Source: Alloprevotella sp. Lung230 (GTDB taxonomy: Bacteria; Bacteroidota; Bacteroidia; Bacteroidales; Bacteroidaceae). From it: a stretch of 64,000 bases of DNA. Shown in pieces: positions 9,028 to 17,900 of the stretch. Where the stretch lies: assembly GCF_014385435.1 (NCBI RefSeq), contig NZ_JACSUD010000011.1:21840-85839 (forward strand), given 5' to 3'. Below the pieces are notes generated by a model that did no database searches, was not told where the DNA came from, and saw nothing but the letters and a program-made list of their open reading frames with translations. Each line of letters begins with the position of its first letter. Position 1 is the first letter of the stretch. The position numbers and the translations under genes are program-made.

Positions 9028-9735
9028 ATGAAACTTGGAATTATCTCTGCCATGACGGTAGAACACGAGCAAATGTGTCGTTTGCTTTCCCACGCCACCA
9101 CGTTCACCGCTGCCCACTACACCTTCACCCAGGGGCGCATCGGACCCCACGAAGTCACCCTCATGCAGTGCGGCATCGGCAAGGTCAATGCCGCTATCGG
9201 CGCCACCCACCTCATCGCCCATACCCGCCCCGATGCCATCATCAGCACCGGTTGCGCGGGAGGCATCGACACGTGTTTGAACGTGATGGACGTTGTGGCG
9301 AGCAGCGCCCTGGTCTACCACGACGTGTGGTGCGGCGAAGGCAATGCCTACGGGCAGGTGCAAGGCTTGCCGGAGCAGTTTGCCGCAGATGCCCGCCTCC
9401 TGGCGGCTGCCCGTTCCTTGGCGGAACATCCCGAGGTGAGCACTCCCATCCACTGCGGCCTCATCTGCACGGGCGATAAGTTCATCACCGACCGCGCCCA
9501 ACTCGATCACATCAAAAGCGAGTTTCCCGAAGGCTTGGCGGTCGACATGGAAAGTGCCGCCATCGCCCATACCTGCCACTTGCACAACGTCCCCTTCCTG
9601 AGTTTCCGCATCATCAGCGACACCCCCGGTGTTGAAGCCCACTGGGAACAATATCAGGACTTCTGGGGCGAAATGGCACACCGTTCCTTTGGTGTCACAC
9701 ACACATTCTTAGCACAACTGCCCGAACAATTGTAA
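9028..9735 (+). CDS. mtnN: 5'-methylthioadenosine/S-adenosylhomocysteine nucleosidase
   Basis: Cleaves adenine from MTA and SAH, feeding methionine salvage and removing SAH. It has 235 residues, close to the usual 230. MKLGIISAMTVEHEQM carries the N-terminal glutamate region, QCGIGKVNAAIGATHLI and ISTGCAGGI form the nucleoside phosphorylase core, VDMESAAIAHTC binds the ribose, and FRIISDTPG holds the catalytic aspartate (SD motif). The ATG at 9028 is preferred over an upstream in-frame start because the promoter lies between them. It is followed 68 nt later by an outer-membrane protein gene and may be cotranscribed with it. Confidence 0.93.
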   Translation: MKLGIISAMTVEHEQMCRLLSHATTFTAAHYTFTQGRIGPHEVTLMQCGIGKVNAAIGATHLIAHTRPDAIISTGCAGGIDTCLNVMDVVASSALVYHDVWCGEGNAYGQVQGLPEQFAADARLLAAARSLAEHPEVSTPIHCGLICTGDKFITDRAQLDHIKSEFPEGLAVDMESAAIAHTCHLHNVPFLSFRIISDTPGVEAHWEQYQDFWGEMAHRSFGVTHTFLAQLPEQL

Positions 9736-9803
9736 GAGGTGCACTGCCCTCAGCGTCTACGCCCCTCCCCTTTCGTTTCATCCCCTTCCCGCCTTTTTGC
9801 ACC

Positions 9804-11081
9804 ATGTCTTCGTCTTCCTGCATTTTTCGCTTCAGTCTCCGCCTTTTCGGCCTCGCTTTCCTGCTCAGCACACTGCCGGCAGTCTTTTCTCTACGAACGA
9901 ACGCACAGCCCTTGACGGCCGATACCCCTGCCGCTACTGCTGCCATCCTCGACACGGCTCAAAGTCGCACCCTACGTTTGGAGGTCGAGGGCATGGCGTT
10001 CTTTCACGACAACGAGTTCGACGGCACCATCAGCAAGGGCTATTCGCTCCCCGGATTTCGTGTGCAGCCCCGCTTGGTCTATCAGCCGTTGCCCCACCTC
10101 CGCTTGGAAGGAGGATTTCACGCACAGGTCTATGAGGGCGCGGGAAAATATCCCAACTACGCCTTCCACGACATCGCCACGTGGAAGGGCACACAATGGC
10201 AGGAAGGGGCTCACCTGCTCCCGCTCCTCCGCGCCACCGCCCGCCTCAGTCGCTCCACCACGCTCGTGCTGGGACAAGTCTACGGCAGCACGCACCACGA
10301 CCTTTCCCTCCCCCTCTACAATCCCGAACTCGCTCTCAGTGCCGACCCTGAGATGGGCGCACAGTTGCTCGTCGACACCCGGCGCTGGCAGATGGACGCG
10401 TGGGTCGATTGGCAGAGTTTTATTTTTGAGCAGGACACCCACCAAGAGGCATTCACCGTGGGGATGACCCACCGCCTTTGGCTCACTCCGCGCGCCCACC
10501 GCAGTTTTACGCTCTCGCTGCCGGCGCGCCTCCTCGTGCAGCACCGCGGAGGCGAACAGGACCTGCCGAGTCTCAACCTCGGCGTGCAAACCCTCAGCAA
10601 CGCTTCGCTGGGACTTGCTGCGCGGTGGGAGCGCCCTTCGGGAGCGTTGCGCGCGCTTGATGCCGAAGCCTCGGCGTTGGTGAGCTACCAGCAGGCCGGC
10701 CGGCTCTGGCCTTGGACTTCCGGTGGTGCGGGCTGGCTCTCCCTCACGGCCGACTGGCGCAGCGGCTGGCGCACACAGTTGGGGTTGCTCTATGCCCACC
10801 GCTTTGTTTCGCTCTATGGTGCCCCCTTCTTCGGTGCCCTCTCGCTGAAAGAAAAAGGCGGACGATTTTCCTATATGGGCACCGGCTACGTGGGGGCGGA
10901 ATACGCTCGCTCTCTCGGCGCCGGTTACTCCTGGGGGGCGCACGTCTACCTCTATCTCACGCGGCAGGGACGGCTCACCTTCCCCGATGCCCGCCCTGCG
11001 CAGGCCGAGCGCTGGGGGAATGCCTTTTCCTTCGGCCTCTTCCTCCGTTTCCGTCCCTCTTTCCTGCTCAAGAGGTGGTGA
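9804..11081 (+). CDS. Predicted outer-membrane beta-barrel protein
   Basis: A 425-residue protein of unknown function. Residues 1-35 form a signal peptide (RLFGLAFLLSTLPAVFSL, likely cleavage near NAQP). The rest is rich in alternating aromatic and polar residues with many short strands, for example LRLEGGFHAQVYEGAG, STTLVLGQVYGSTHHDL and WRTQLGLLYAHRFVSLYG, and it ends in a phenylalanine-rich strand (AFSFGLFLRFRPSFLL), all of which suggest a porin-like barrel. No named family was recognised. The gene sits behind mtnN on the same strand, so it may share that transcript. Confidence 0.7.
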   Translation: MSSSSCIFRFSLRLFGLAFLLSTLPAVFSLRTNAQPLTADTPAATAAILDTAQSRTLRLEVEGMAFFHDNEFDGTISKGYSLPGFRVQPRLVYQPLPHLRLEGGFHAQVYEGAGKYPNYAFHDIATWKGTQWQEGAHLLPLLRATARLSRSTTLVLGQVYGSTHHDLSLPLYNPELALSADPEMGAQLLVDTRRWQMDAWVDWQSFIFEQDTHQEAFTVGMTHRLWLTPRAHRSFTLSLPARLLVQHRGGEQDLPSLNLGVQTLSNASLGLAARWERPSGALRALDAEASALVSYQQAGRLWPWTSGGAGWLSLTADWRSGWRTQLGLLYAHRFVSLYGAPFFGALSLKEKGGRFSYMGTGYVGAEYARSLGAGYSWGAHVYLYLTRQGRLTFPDARPAQAERWGNAFSFGLFLRFRPSFLLKRW

Positions 11082-11119
11082 ATGCTGTTGATTCCGGCGT
11101 AAGGAGAAAATAGCAGATG

Positions 11120-11140
11120 GTAAGTAGGTCTTCAAAATTA
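11120..11140 (+). repeat. MITE-end-like motif, solo copy
   Basis: GTAAGTAGGTCTTCAAAATT resembles the terminal repeat (AAGTAGGTGTTCAAAA) of the MITE-like element at 59151-59346. It lies just before compound repeat B. Confidence 0.5.
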
Positions 11141-11150
11141 GACATAGCAA

Positions 11151-11497
11151 TCTCAGAGGAAGTAGAATTTATCTCAGAGGTAGTTTTTTCTATCTCAGAG
11201 GTAGTTGAATTTAGCTCTGAGGTAAATTTTCCCCGCTCCTATTGCTTTACTCCCTCGCGCGTACGCGCGCGTCACTACTATGTAAGTCGTGTTTTTTGCC
11301 TTCACTGCCTTCACAGGGAGAGACAAATGTCTGCAAATGAGGGAGTTTCCGGTGAAGGCAAAGCCGGTGAAGGAGGTGAAGGATGGGACATCTTTTGCCT
11401 TCACCCGCAACTCGCTGTCGTTCTGTGATTTATCTCATCGGGTGAAGGCGTGAAGGCAAAATGCACACACTATTGTAGGGTACGCGCGCGAGGAAGG
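11151..11497 (+). repeat. Compound repeat, copy B
   Basis: Four 21-bp-phased units start at 11151, 11172, 11193 and 11214. They are followed by the same CGCG-rich and GTGAAGGC stem core as copy A (arms 11296-11314 and 11442-11459, the second one nucleotide shorter). Together with the elements below it fills much of the 680-nt gap between the barrel gene and the thioredoxin-fold gene. Confidence 0.88.
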
Positions 11498-11559
11498 GCG
11501 GGACTGTTTTCTCCTCTCGTTTTGTGCGAATTGCAGGAAGTCGGTGAACGAAATGAAAT

Positions 11560-11653
11560 TATTGATGTCCGGTAAAAGTTTTTTTGCTGTAAAAAAATAA
11601 GGCTGAAATCCTCTTGTAGGATTTCAGCCCTGCACTTTCAAAATCGAAGTGCA
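11560..11653. repeat. Partial MITE-like element and two hairpins
   Basis: TATTGATGTCCGGTAAAA (11560-11577) matches the terminal repeat of the element at 21130-21273. It is followed by the same 12-bp hairpin (GGCTGAAATCCT arms, 11601-11612 with 11618-11629). The right terminal repeat is missing. Instead a second hairpin, TGCACTT with AAGTGCA arms, occupies 11631-11653, and its sequence recurs at 20025-20049. Confidence 0.75.
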
Positions 11654-11720
11654 AAAAAAGAATGAATCGTTACACTCCGATTTTTAAAGTACAAATTGAC
11701 TCTACGTTGAAATTTATTGT

Positions 11721-11728
11721 TACATTTG
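11721..11728 (+). promoter_or_regulatory. -7 box for the thioredoxin-fold gene
   Basis: TACATTTG lies 33 nt before the ATG at 11762, with a TTG at 11696-11698 as a possible -33 element. Confidence 0.6.
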
Positions 11729-11761
11729 AGGTGTCCTTAATCATTTAACCAACGTAAGCCC

Positions 11762-13168
11762 ATGAAACGCTTTCTTTTTCTCCCTTTGTGGCTGATTTTA
11801 TGCTGCTACTGTTGCATTTGCAATGCGCAAACTTCCTTACCTACCAATGCGATTAAGATAGGAAAATGTGTGGTACGAGGCAAAGTGCCTGCAATGCTCG
11901 CTATGAAGTTAAGTTTAACCGTGGTGTATAACGATTTCTTTGCCTCTAATGCTGACACGTATGATTTAAGTATTGACGCTGAAGGCAATGTAAGTGGAGA
12001 GCTTCCTCTGCATTCGCTTTATGCGCATGCTGCTGTGCAGCTTGATTTGGAGGAGAACAGTCAAACAGAGTTTGTTTTGCTTTCGCAAAATGATACTTTG
12101 AGAGTTTGGGTAGATAATCAAAAGAACTTGAAGGCAGAAGGGGCAAGATGTTCTTCTGTTTTTAAGAGTTTCGATTGGCTAACCTTTGTGTTTGCTTCTG
12201 ATCGATACCTTCCCCAAAAGCAGTCAAGCGTAATCGCCAAGTTCCCTGTTAAAAAGATAAGTGGCTATCCTTCTGCAACTACTGCTGAAGATAGGAAGAT
12301 TCTTGTGAATAAGTTGAAGATTAGCTATTATGCTTCTATGTTGAATATAATGAAAATTCGAAAGGTTAAACTACCTGCTAGTGCTTATGCTTTTCTCAAC
12401 GATATTGTTTTTGACGACAAAATCCTCTATGCCTCACCTGACACTGATGATTTCTTCTATTTTCTTTTATCTGATAAATCACTGAAAATTCCAAGTATAG
12501 GCGATACTCCGATTCCGGAATGGAAAGAAAAATTGCGTTGTCAATTGGCTAAAATCCCCTACAAGCCGAACGAACTGTTTTGTGACTTGATGGCATTTAG
12601 CAGTTACTATTTTCAATTGGAGAATGGTAAACTATTAACAGCACAACAACTACAGAATATCCATACAGGATTTTCGAGTGGAGAATGGGATAAACTCTTG
12701 TTGTTGTATCACGAACAAGAGGTAAAAACGCAAGCGCGAAGTGGACACTTCGTGAACTGTGCAGAAAATGGACAACCTCAAACCCTGGAAGAGATATTGG
12801 TTCAGCACAAGGGAAAGCCTGTGATTGTTGATTTCTGGTATGGTGCTTGTGGACCTTGTGCCGTGATGAGCAAACTTCTCTATAAAGTGCTTGCAGAAGA
12901 GGGATTTGAGAATGTGGAACTCCTTGATATGACAAGTCCGAGACTGACGAGTATGGAAGCTTGGCAAAATATGAAAGGAAACCATGGAGGTTGGCACTAT
13001 ATGCTGAAAGATGCGGAATTAGAGCGCGTTATGCAGCAACAACAAGCAGAGGGTTTCCCCACTTTGATGTTCTATGACAAATCCCATCAATTGGTGAAAA
13101 CAAAAGTAGGACAGATGAGTGAAAATGAATTGCGAAGTATTGTGCAACAAATAGTACACATCCATTAA
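11762..13168 (+). CDS. Exported TlpA-like thiol-disulfide protein
   Basis: A 468-residue periplasmic or surface protein. Residues 1-22 are a signal peptide (LFLPLWLILCCYCCICNAQ). The N-terminal domain (about residues 30-330) resembles the DUF4369-type region often placed before thioredoxin domains in Bacteroidetes, though I see no decisive motif. The C-terminal domain contains VIVDFWYGACGPCAVMSKLL near residues 355-375, so the CxxC active site is CGPC, and later the cis-proline region GFPTLMFYD. The family reduces or isomerises disulfides outside the cytoplasm. Codon use is clearly more AT-rich than in the neighbouring genes, and repeats flank it, which suggests acquisition by transfer. Confidence 0.85.
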   Translation: MKRFLFLPLWLILCCYCCICNAQTSLPTNAIKIGKCVVRGKVPAMLAMKLSLTVVYNDFFASNADTYDLSIDAEGNVSGELPLHSLYAHAAVQLDLEENSQTEFVLLSQNDTLRVWVDNQKNLKAEGARCSSVFKSFDWLTFVFASDRYLPQKQSSVIAKFPVKKISGYPSATTAEDRKILVNKLKISYYASMLNIMKIRKVKLPASAYAFLNDIVFDDKILYASPDTDDFFYFLLSDKSLKIPSIGDTPIPEWKEKLRCQLAKIPYKPNELFCDLMAFSSYYFQLENGKLLTAQQLQNIHTGFSSGEWDKLLLLYHEQEVKTQARSGHFVNCAENGQPQTLEEILVQHKGKPVIVDFWYGACGPCAVMSKLLYKVLAEEGFENVELLDMTSPRLTSMEAWQNMKGNHGGWHYMLKDAELERVMQQQQAEGFPTLMFYDKSHQLVKTKVGQMSENELRSIVQQIVHIH

Positions 13169-13250
13169 GCGGTTCTTCATATTAGTGCCTTTTTGTTCAA
13201 GTTCAACTCATATTCTTTGCAGAAATCATCTGCAATACAATAAATTTCCG

Positions 13251-13258
13251 TAACTTTG
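13251..13258 (+). promoter_or_regulatory. Candidate -7 box in a 400-nt gap
   Basis: TAACTTTG fits the consensus and lies 60 nt before a 33-codon open frame. Apart from this, that small frame and the tolC-type terminator, nothing was recognised between 13169 and 13568. Confidence 0.4.
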
Positions 13259-13318
13259 CTGATAAGTTTTATAGAGGATTGTTATATCATTATCTGTTTG
13301 ATTATCAATAATATATGT

Positions 13319-13420
13319 ATGAAAAAACAATCCTCTTTTGGGGCTTTTTCTGAAACTATTTTAAGGCAAAAAACAAGAATTCCTTATCCCGAATTGGGGT
13401 TATTACGTGTCCTACCATAA
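13319..13420 (+). CDS. Possible 33-residue small protein
   Basis: The frame begins MKKQSSFGAF and ends GLLRVLP. It has no hydrophobic segment or known motif and is basic. Support is only a plausible start, a candidate promoter 60 nt upstream and lack of any other gene in the gap. An overlapping 12-codon frame starting at 13315 (MYEKTILFWGFF) could instead be a leader peptide. Either may be chance. Confidence 0.2.
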   Translation: MKKQSSFGAFSETILRQKTRIPYPELGLLRVLP

Positions 13421-13510
13421 CGGTCTAATGATCGATTTGGGTTAATTTATCTATTTTGATTCACGACAACCTCCTTTTGTTCCTTTTATCGCTTACCTCT
13501 TCTCTGGTAA

Positions 13511-13557
13511 ACAAAAAAATCCCCACTCATCTTTTGCAGGTGAGTGGGAATTTTGTT
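13511..13557 (-). terminator. Terminator of the efflux operon
   Basis: CCCACTCA (13522-13529) pairs with TGAGTGGG (13541-13548), with a T-rich stretch following on the minus strand. It lies just past the stop of the outer-membrane channel gene. Confidence 0.75.
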
Positions 13558-13568
13558 TATATTAGTCG

Positions 13569-14987
13569 TTAGAGATTAGAAAACAGTCCAATCAGGGTGG
13601 AGAGTTGTTCCAGTTTTTGGTCAATCAGTGAGAGGCGGCAGTCCAGTTGTTCGCGCTCACTGTCGTTCACCTCAAGATAAGAAGCACGGTTGTTGGCATA
13701 CAACTGTTGTACCGCAGACACAGCACGCGTCAGCGCAGCATATTGTTCACGTCTGTGACCCTCCACCAACGACAAATGTTCCAATTTGGCGAGCGCAGCG
13801 TGCGTTTCTATAAAAGCCCCCAAAAGCGTCTTCTCATAGTTGTAGAGCGCATTGAGTTGCTGCGCATCAGCCTGAGCAAACTGTGCACGAATCGCCCGCT
13901 TGTTGATCAGCGGAGCCGTCAGACTTCCCAGCGCGTTCCACACCACCGACTCCGGCAGTCGCACCAAATACTTCGGGTTGAAAGCGTCCAACCCCAAAGA
14001 AGCCGACACATTCAGTTGCGGCAAAAACTCCTTGCGCGCTGTCTCCACATCCCATTTCGCAGCTGCCAGAGCGTGCTCAGCCTGCACCACGTCAGCCCTT
14101 TCCAGCAAACGCTCCACCGCCAAAGCCCCTTGGGCAGAAGGCAAAGACAAGTCCGCAAAATCTTTCTCCTTGCGCACAATCGCCTGCGGCAAACGCCCCA
14201 AGAGCAAGTTCAGCGCGTGCTCACGAGCCGAAATCTCCTCGCGCAGTCCACACTCATCCGCTTCCCCCTTCGCCACCTCAGCAGCAAATTTCTCCACCGC
14301 CAGTTGCGTACCAGCGTCCGCATCCTTTTGAATCTTAGCCAGTTGCACCGCCTTCTTTTGCAGCGCAACATATTGCAGCATCACCTTCCGTTTTTCGTCC
14401 AGTGCCAAGAGCGTGAAATAGTTTTCCACCACCTCAGCCACCAATTTATTCCTCACCGCCCGTTGTCCCGCTTCCGAAGCCAGATAGCGTTCCACCGCTG
14501 CCTTTTTGTCGCTTTGCAGTTTGTGCCAAAGGTCGATCGTCCAATCCAGTTGCACCCCCGGAGCCCAGTCCGGAACCACCGTCGGCACGTTGTGACCAGG
14601 CGTCATCTCCGTCGAAGCATTGCCTGCCCCTTCCGCCGTGTAGCGTCCAGGCTTCGAGAGTCCCAGTCCCACTTTGCCCGAGAGCACAGGGCGCAAAGCC
14701 CCCTCCTTCGCCAAGATGGTGCTTTTGGCAATCGCCAAATCCTGCACTGCCATTTTCACATCGTGATTGTTTGCCAAAGCCGTGTCGATGAGCGTTTGGA
14801 GCGTGGAGTCGTCAAAGCGTTTCCACCACATCAGCGTGTCCTGCGTGTCCTTGTGCGCAGTGTCCCCCTTGAGCAATCTCTCTTTCAAATCAGACTTCAC
14901 CACAGTGGCTTGCGGCGTCTGGCAAGCTCCCAAGCCCAACAAAACCACCGCAGTGCACACTGCCACATTTATCTTATTTCTTTTCAT
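13569..14987 (-). CDS. RND efflux outer-membrane channel lipoprotein (OprM/NodT type)
   Basis: The TolC-like exit duct of the tripartite pump, 472 residues. The start at 14987 (MKRNKINVAVCTAVVLLGLGAC) gives a lipoprotein signal with lipobox LGAC; a longer frame upstream runs inside the pump gene. WWKRFDDSTLQTLIDTALANNHDVKMA is the conserved N-terminal element of the NodT family, repeated in a second half with ERADVVQAEHALAAAKWDVETARKEFLPQLNV. Long alpha-helical coiled segments between these fit the periplasmic tunnel. Its first 14 nt overlap the end of the pump gene, so translation is probably coupled. Confidence 0.92.
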   Translation of the reverse strand: MKRNKINVAVCTAVVLLGLGACQTPQATVVKSDLKERLLKGDTAHKDTQDTLMWWKRFDDSTLQTLIDTALANNHDVKMAVQDLAIAKSTILAKEGALRPVLSGKVGLGLSKPGRYTAEGAGNASTEMTPGHNVPTVVPDWAPGVQLDWTIDLWHKLQSDKKAAVERYLASEAGQRAVRNKLVAEVVENYFTLLALDEKRKVMLQYVALQKKAVQLAKIQKDADAGTQLAVEKFAAEVAKGEADECGLREEISAREHALNLLLGRLPQAIVRKEKDFADLSLPSAQGALAVERLLERADVVQAEHALAAAKWDVETARKEFLPQLNVSASLGLDAFNPKYLVRLPESVVWNALGSLTAPLINKRAIRAQFAQADAQQLNALYNYEKTLLGAFIETHAALAKLEHLSLVEGHRREQYAALTRAVSAVQQLYANNRASYLEVNDSEREQLDCRLSLIDQKLEQLSTLIGLFSNL

Positions 14988-17900
14988 CGTCGTCATCTTC
15001 TTGAACGTTTTGAGCATCATCTTGCGTCGAATCATCTTGGGCAAAATCATCTTGCGCCAAATCATTTTGCTCCAAATCATCTTGCGCTATCTCATCTTGC
15101 GCTGCACCCTCAGCCGCTTGTGCTGAATGCTGTCGAGACAAATCTTCCACCGACAGTTCTTCTAGGAAAAACACCTCATCGTCCCCAGTCTTCGTAGCCC
15201 TCCTCTTGCGGTAAGCCACATCCTTCTCCTCACTCAGCGGTTTCTCCTTCTGATAGTGCACCAATTTGTCGGCCATACCGGCAAAGAGATAATACAGTCC
15301 CGGTATCAACACCAGTCCGCCCAGCGTGCCGAGGAGCATCCCTCCCACAGCAGCCGTGCCGATGGTGCGGTTGCCAATGGCACCAGCTCCCGTGGCAAAC
15401 ACCAGCGGAAGGAGTCCTGCCACGAAGGCAATGCTCGTCATCAAGATGGGACGGAAACGCGCCACCGCTGCCGAGATGGCCGCCTGCACAATGCTCTCAC
15501 CGGCATTCTTGCGCTGCACGGCATATTCCACCATCAGCACCGCATTCTTGCCCAGCAGCCCAATGAGCATCACCAGTGCAATCTGCGCATAGATGTTGTT
15601 TTCCAATCCACAGATTTTCAAAAGCAAGAACGCGCCCAAGATGCCCACCGGCAAGAAGATAATCACCGGCACGGGTAACAAGAAGTTTTCGTATTGTGCT
15701 GCCAAGATGAGATAGACAAACACCAAGCACACCATAAAGATGATGATAGCCGTGTTGCCCTGTTCAGCCTCGTCTTTCGAGATACCCGCCCAGTCGTAGT
15801 CATAGCCCTTGGGCAGCGTGCGCTGTGCCACCTCTTGAATGGCGCGCAACGCCTGACCGCTCGAATAGCCCGCAGCCTGCGCTCCCGTCACCTCAGAAGA
15901 GTTGTAGAGATTGTGGCGCGTGATTTCGCTCATACCATAAGTGCGCGACAGCGACATAAAGTCGGCATAAGGCACCATCTCTCCGTCCTCATTTTTCGTG
16001 TAAAGTCCCATCAAGTGTTCGGGGAAATCGCGATATTGCGGAGCCGCCTGCACAATCACCTTGTAGGGTTTGCCAAATCTGATGAAGCCCGTTTGATAGT
16101 CCGACCCCACCAAAATCGACAGGTTCTCCAAAGCCTTGCCCGGTTGCACACCCTTCTGCAAAGCCGCATTGTCGTCCACGTGGAGCATAAACTGCGGATA
16201 ACTGGCGGAATAGAACGTGAAGGCATTGCCTATCTCGGGACGTTTGCGCAGTTCTTTCACAAAATCCTTGCTCACGCGCTCCATCTCGTGATAGTCATTC
16301 TTCCCCGTCTTGTCGAGCAGGCGGAGTTCAAAACCACTTGCCGCACCATAGCCCGGGATAGAAGGCGGTTCGAAGAACTCGATGTTGGCCTGCGTGATGG
16401 TCTTGCACTTTTCTTCCAAATCGCGGATAATCTCCTTGGCCGTGCGCTTGCGGTGCTTCCAATCTTTGAGGTTGATCAAGCAACTGCCGGAGTTGGCACT
16501 CGTGCCTTCCGAGAGGATTTCAAAGCCTGCCAACGACGACACACTCTCCACACCCTCTTCTTCCTTGGCAATTTTCAGAAAAGCCTGTGCAGCAGCGTTC
16601 GTGCGCTCTATCGTGGAACCCGGAGGCGTTTCCACCACGGCATAAATCATACCCTGGTCTTCTTGCGGAATAAAGCCTGAGGGCAAACCCAAGTTCACCC
16701 AGTAGGCGAGTCCGCAGCACGCCAATATCGCCCCAAGCGTCAGCGCCTTCATCCGTACAGTGCGACGCACCACGCGCTCATAGCGTTGGCTACCGCGGTC
16801 GAAACGCGCATTGAAGCGTTGCAAAGCCTTGCCCACAAAGCCCAACTTCACGTTGTGCTCTTGCTCTTTGGTCAAAATCAAGGCGCACAAAGCCGGTGTC
16901 AAGGTCAGTGCCACAAAGGCAGAGAACAAGATGCTCGATGCCATCGTGATGGAGAACTGGCGGTAGAACATACCCTCGGGCCCTCCCATAAAGGCCACGG
17001 GGATGAACACCGAAGCCATCACCAGCGAAATGGCAATGATGGCACCGCTGATCTCCTTCATCGCCTTCTCCGTGGCTTCCACAGGGGAGAGTTTATTGCG
17101 CAGCATCTCCACATTCACCGCTTCAATCACCACTATGGCGTCGTCCACCACAATACCGATGGCCATCACCAAGGCAAAGAGCGAAATCATATTGAGCGTG
17201 ATGTTGAACACCATCATCGCGATGAAACTTCCCAACAGCGAGATGGGGATCGCCAAAATCGGAATCACCGAAGCGCGCCAGTCGCCCAAGAACACAAACA
17301 CCACGATGCCCACCAGCACAAAGGCTTCAAAGAGGGTGTGAATCACCTTCTCGATGCTGGCGTCCAAGAAGCGGCTCACATCGTAGCTCACTTCATAGTG
17401 CATCCCTTTGGGCATATCTTTTTGCAAACGCGCCATAGCGGCTTTCACCTTGCCAATCACGTCGCGTGCGTTGCTGCCGTAGGCTTGTTTCAGCGTCACA
17501 GCAGCCGAAGGCCTACCGTTGAAACTGGAATAGATGTCATACACCTCGTTGCCCAAATGCACATCGGCAATGTCTTTCAAGCGCACGGCATTGCCGCCTT
17601 TCGTGCTTTTGATGATGATGTTCTTATATTCATCTTCTGTGGTGTATCGACCTGGATATTTCAACACATATTCCTTCACCTGTGGGCGCAGTCCGCCACT
17701 TTCCCCCAACTTACCCGGCGACACTTCCACATTTTGGTCTTCCAAGGCATCGCGCACATCGTCGGTGGAGAGACCATAGCTCATCATCTTGTCGGGATGC
17801 AACCACACGCGCATCGCATAGTTGCGCGTGCCCAAGATGTCGAGGTCGCCCACACCGTCCACGCGGAGCAGTTCGGGGGCTATGTTGATGTCGAAATAGT

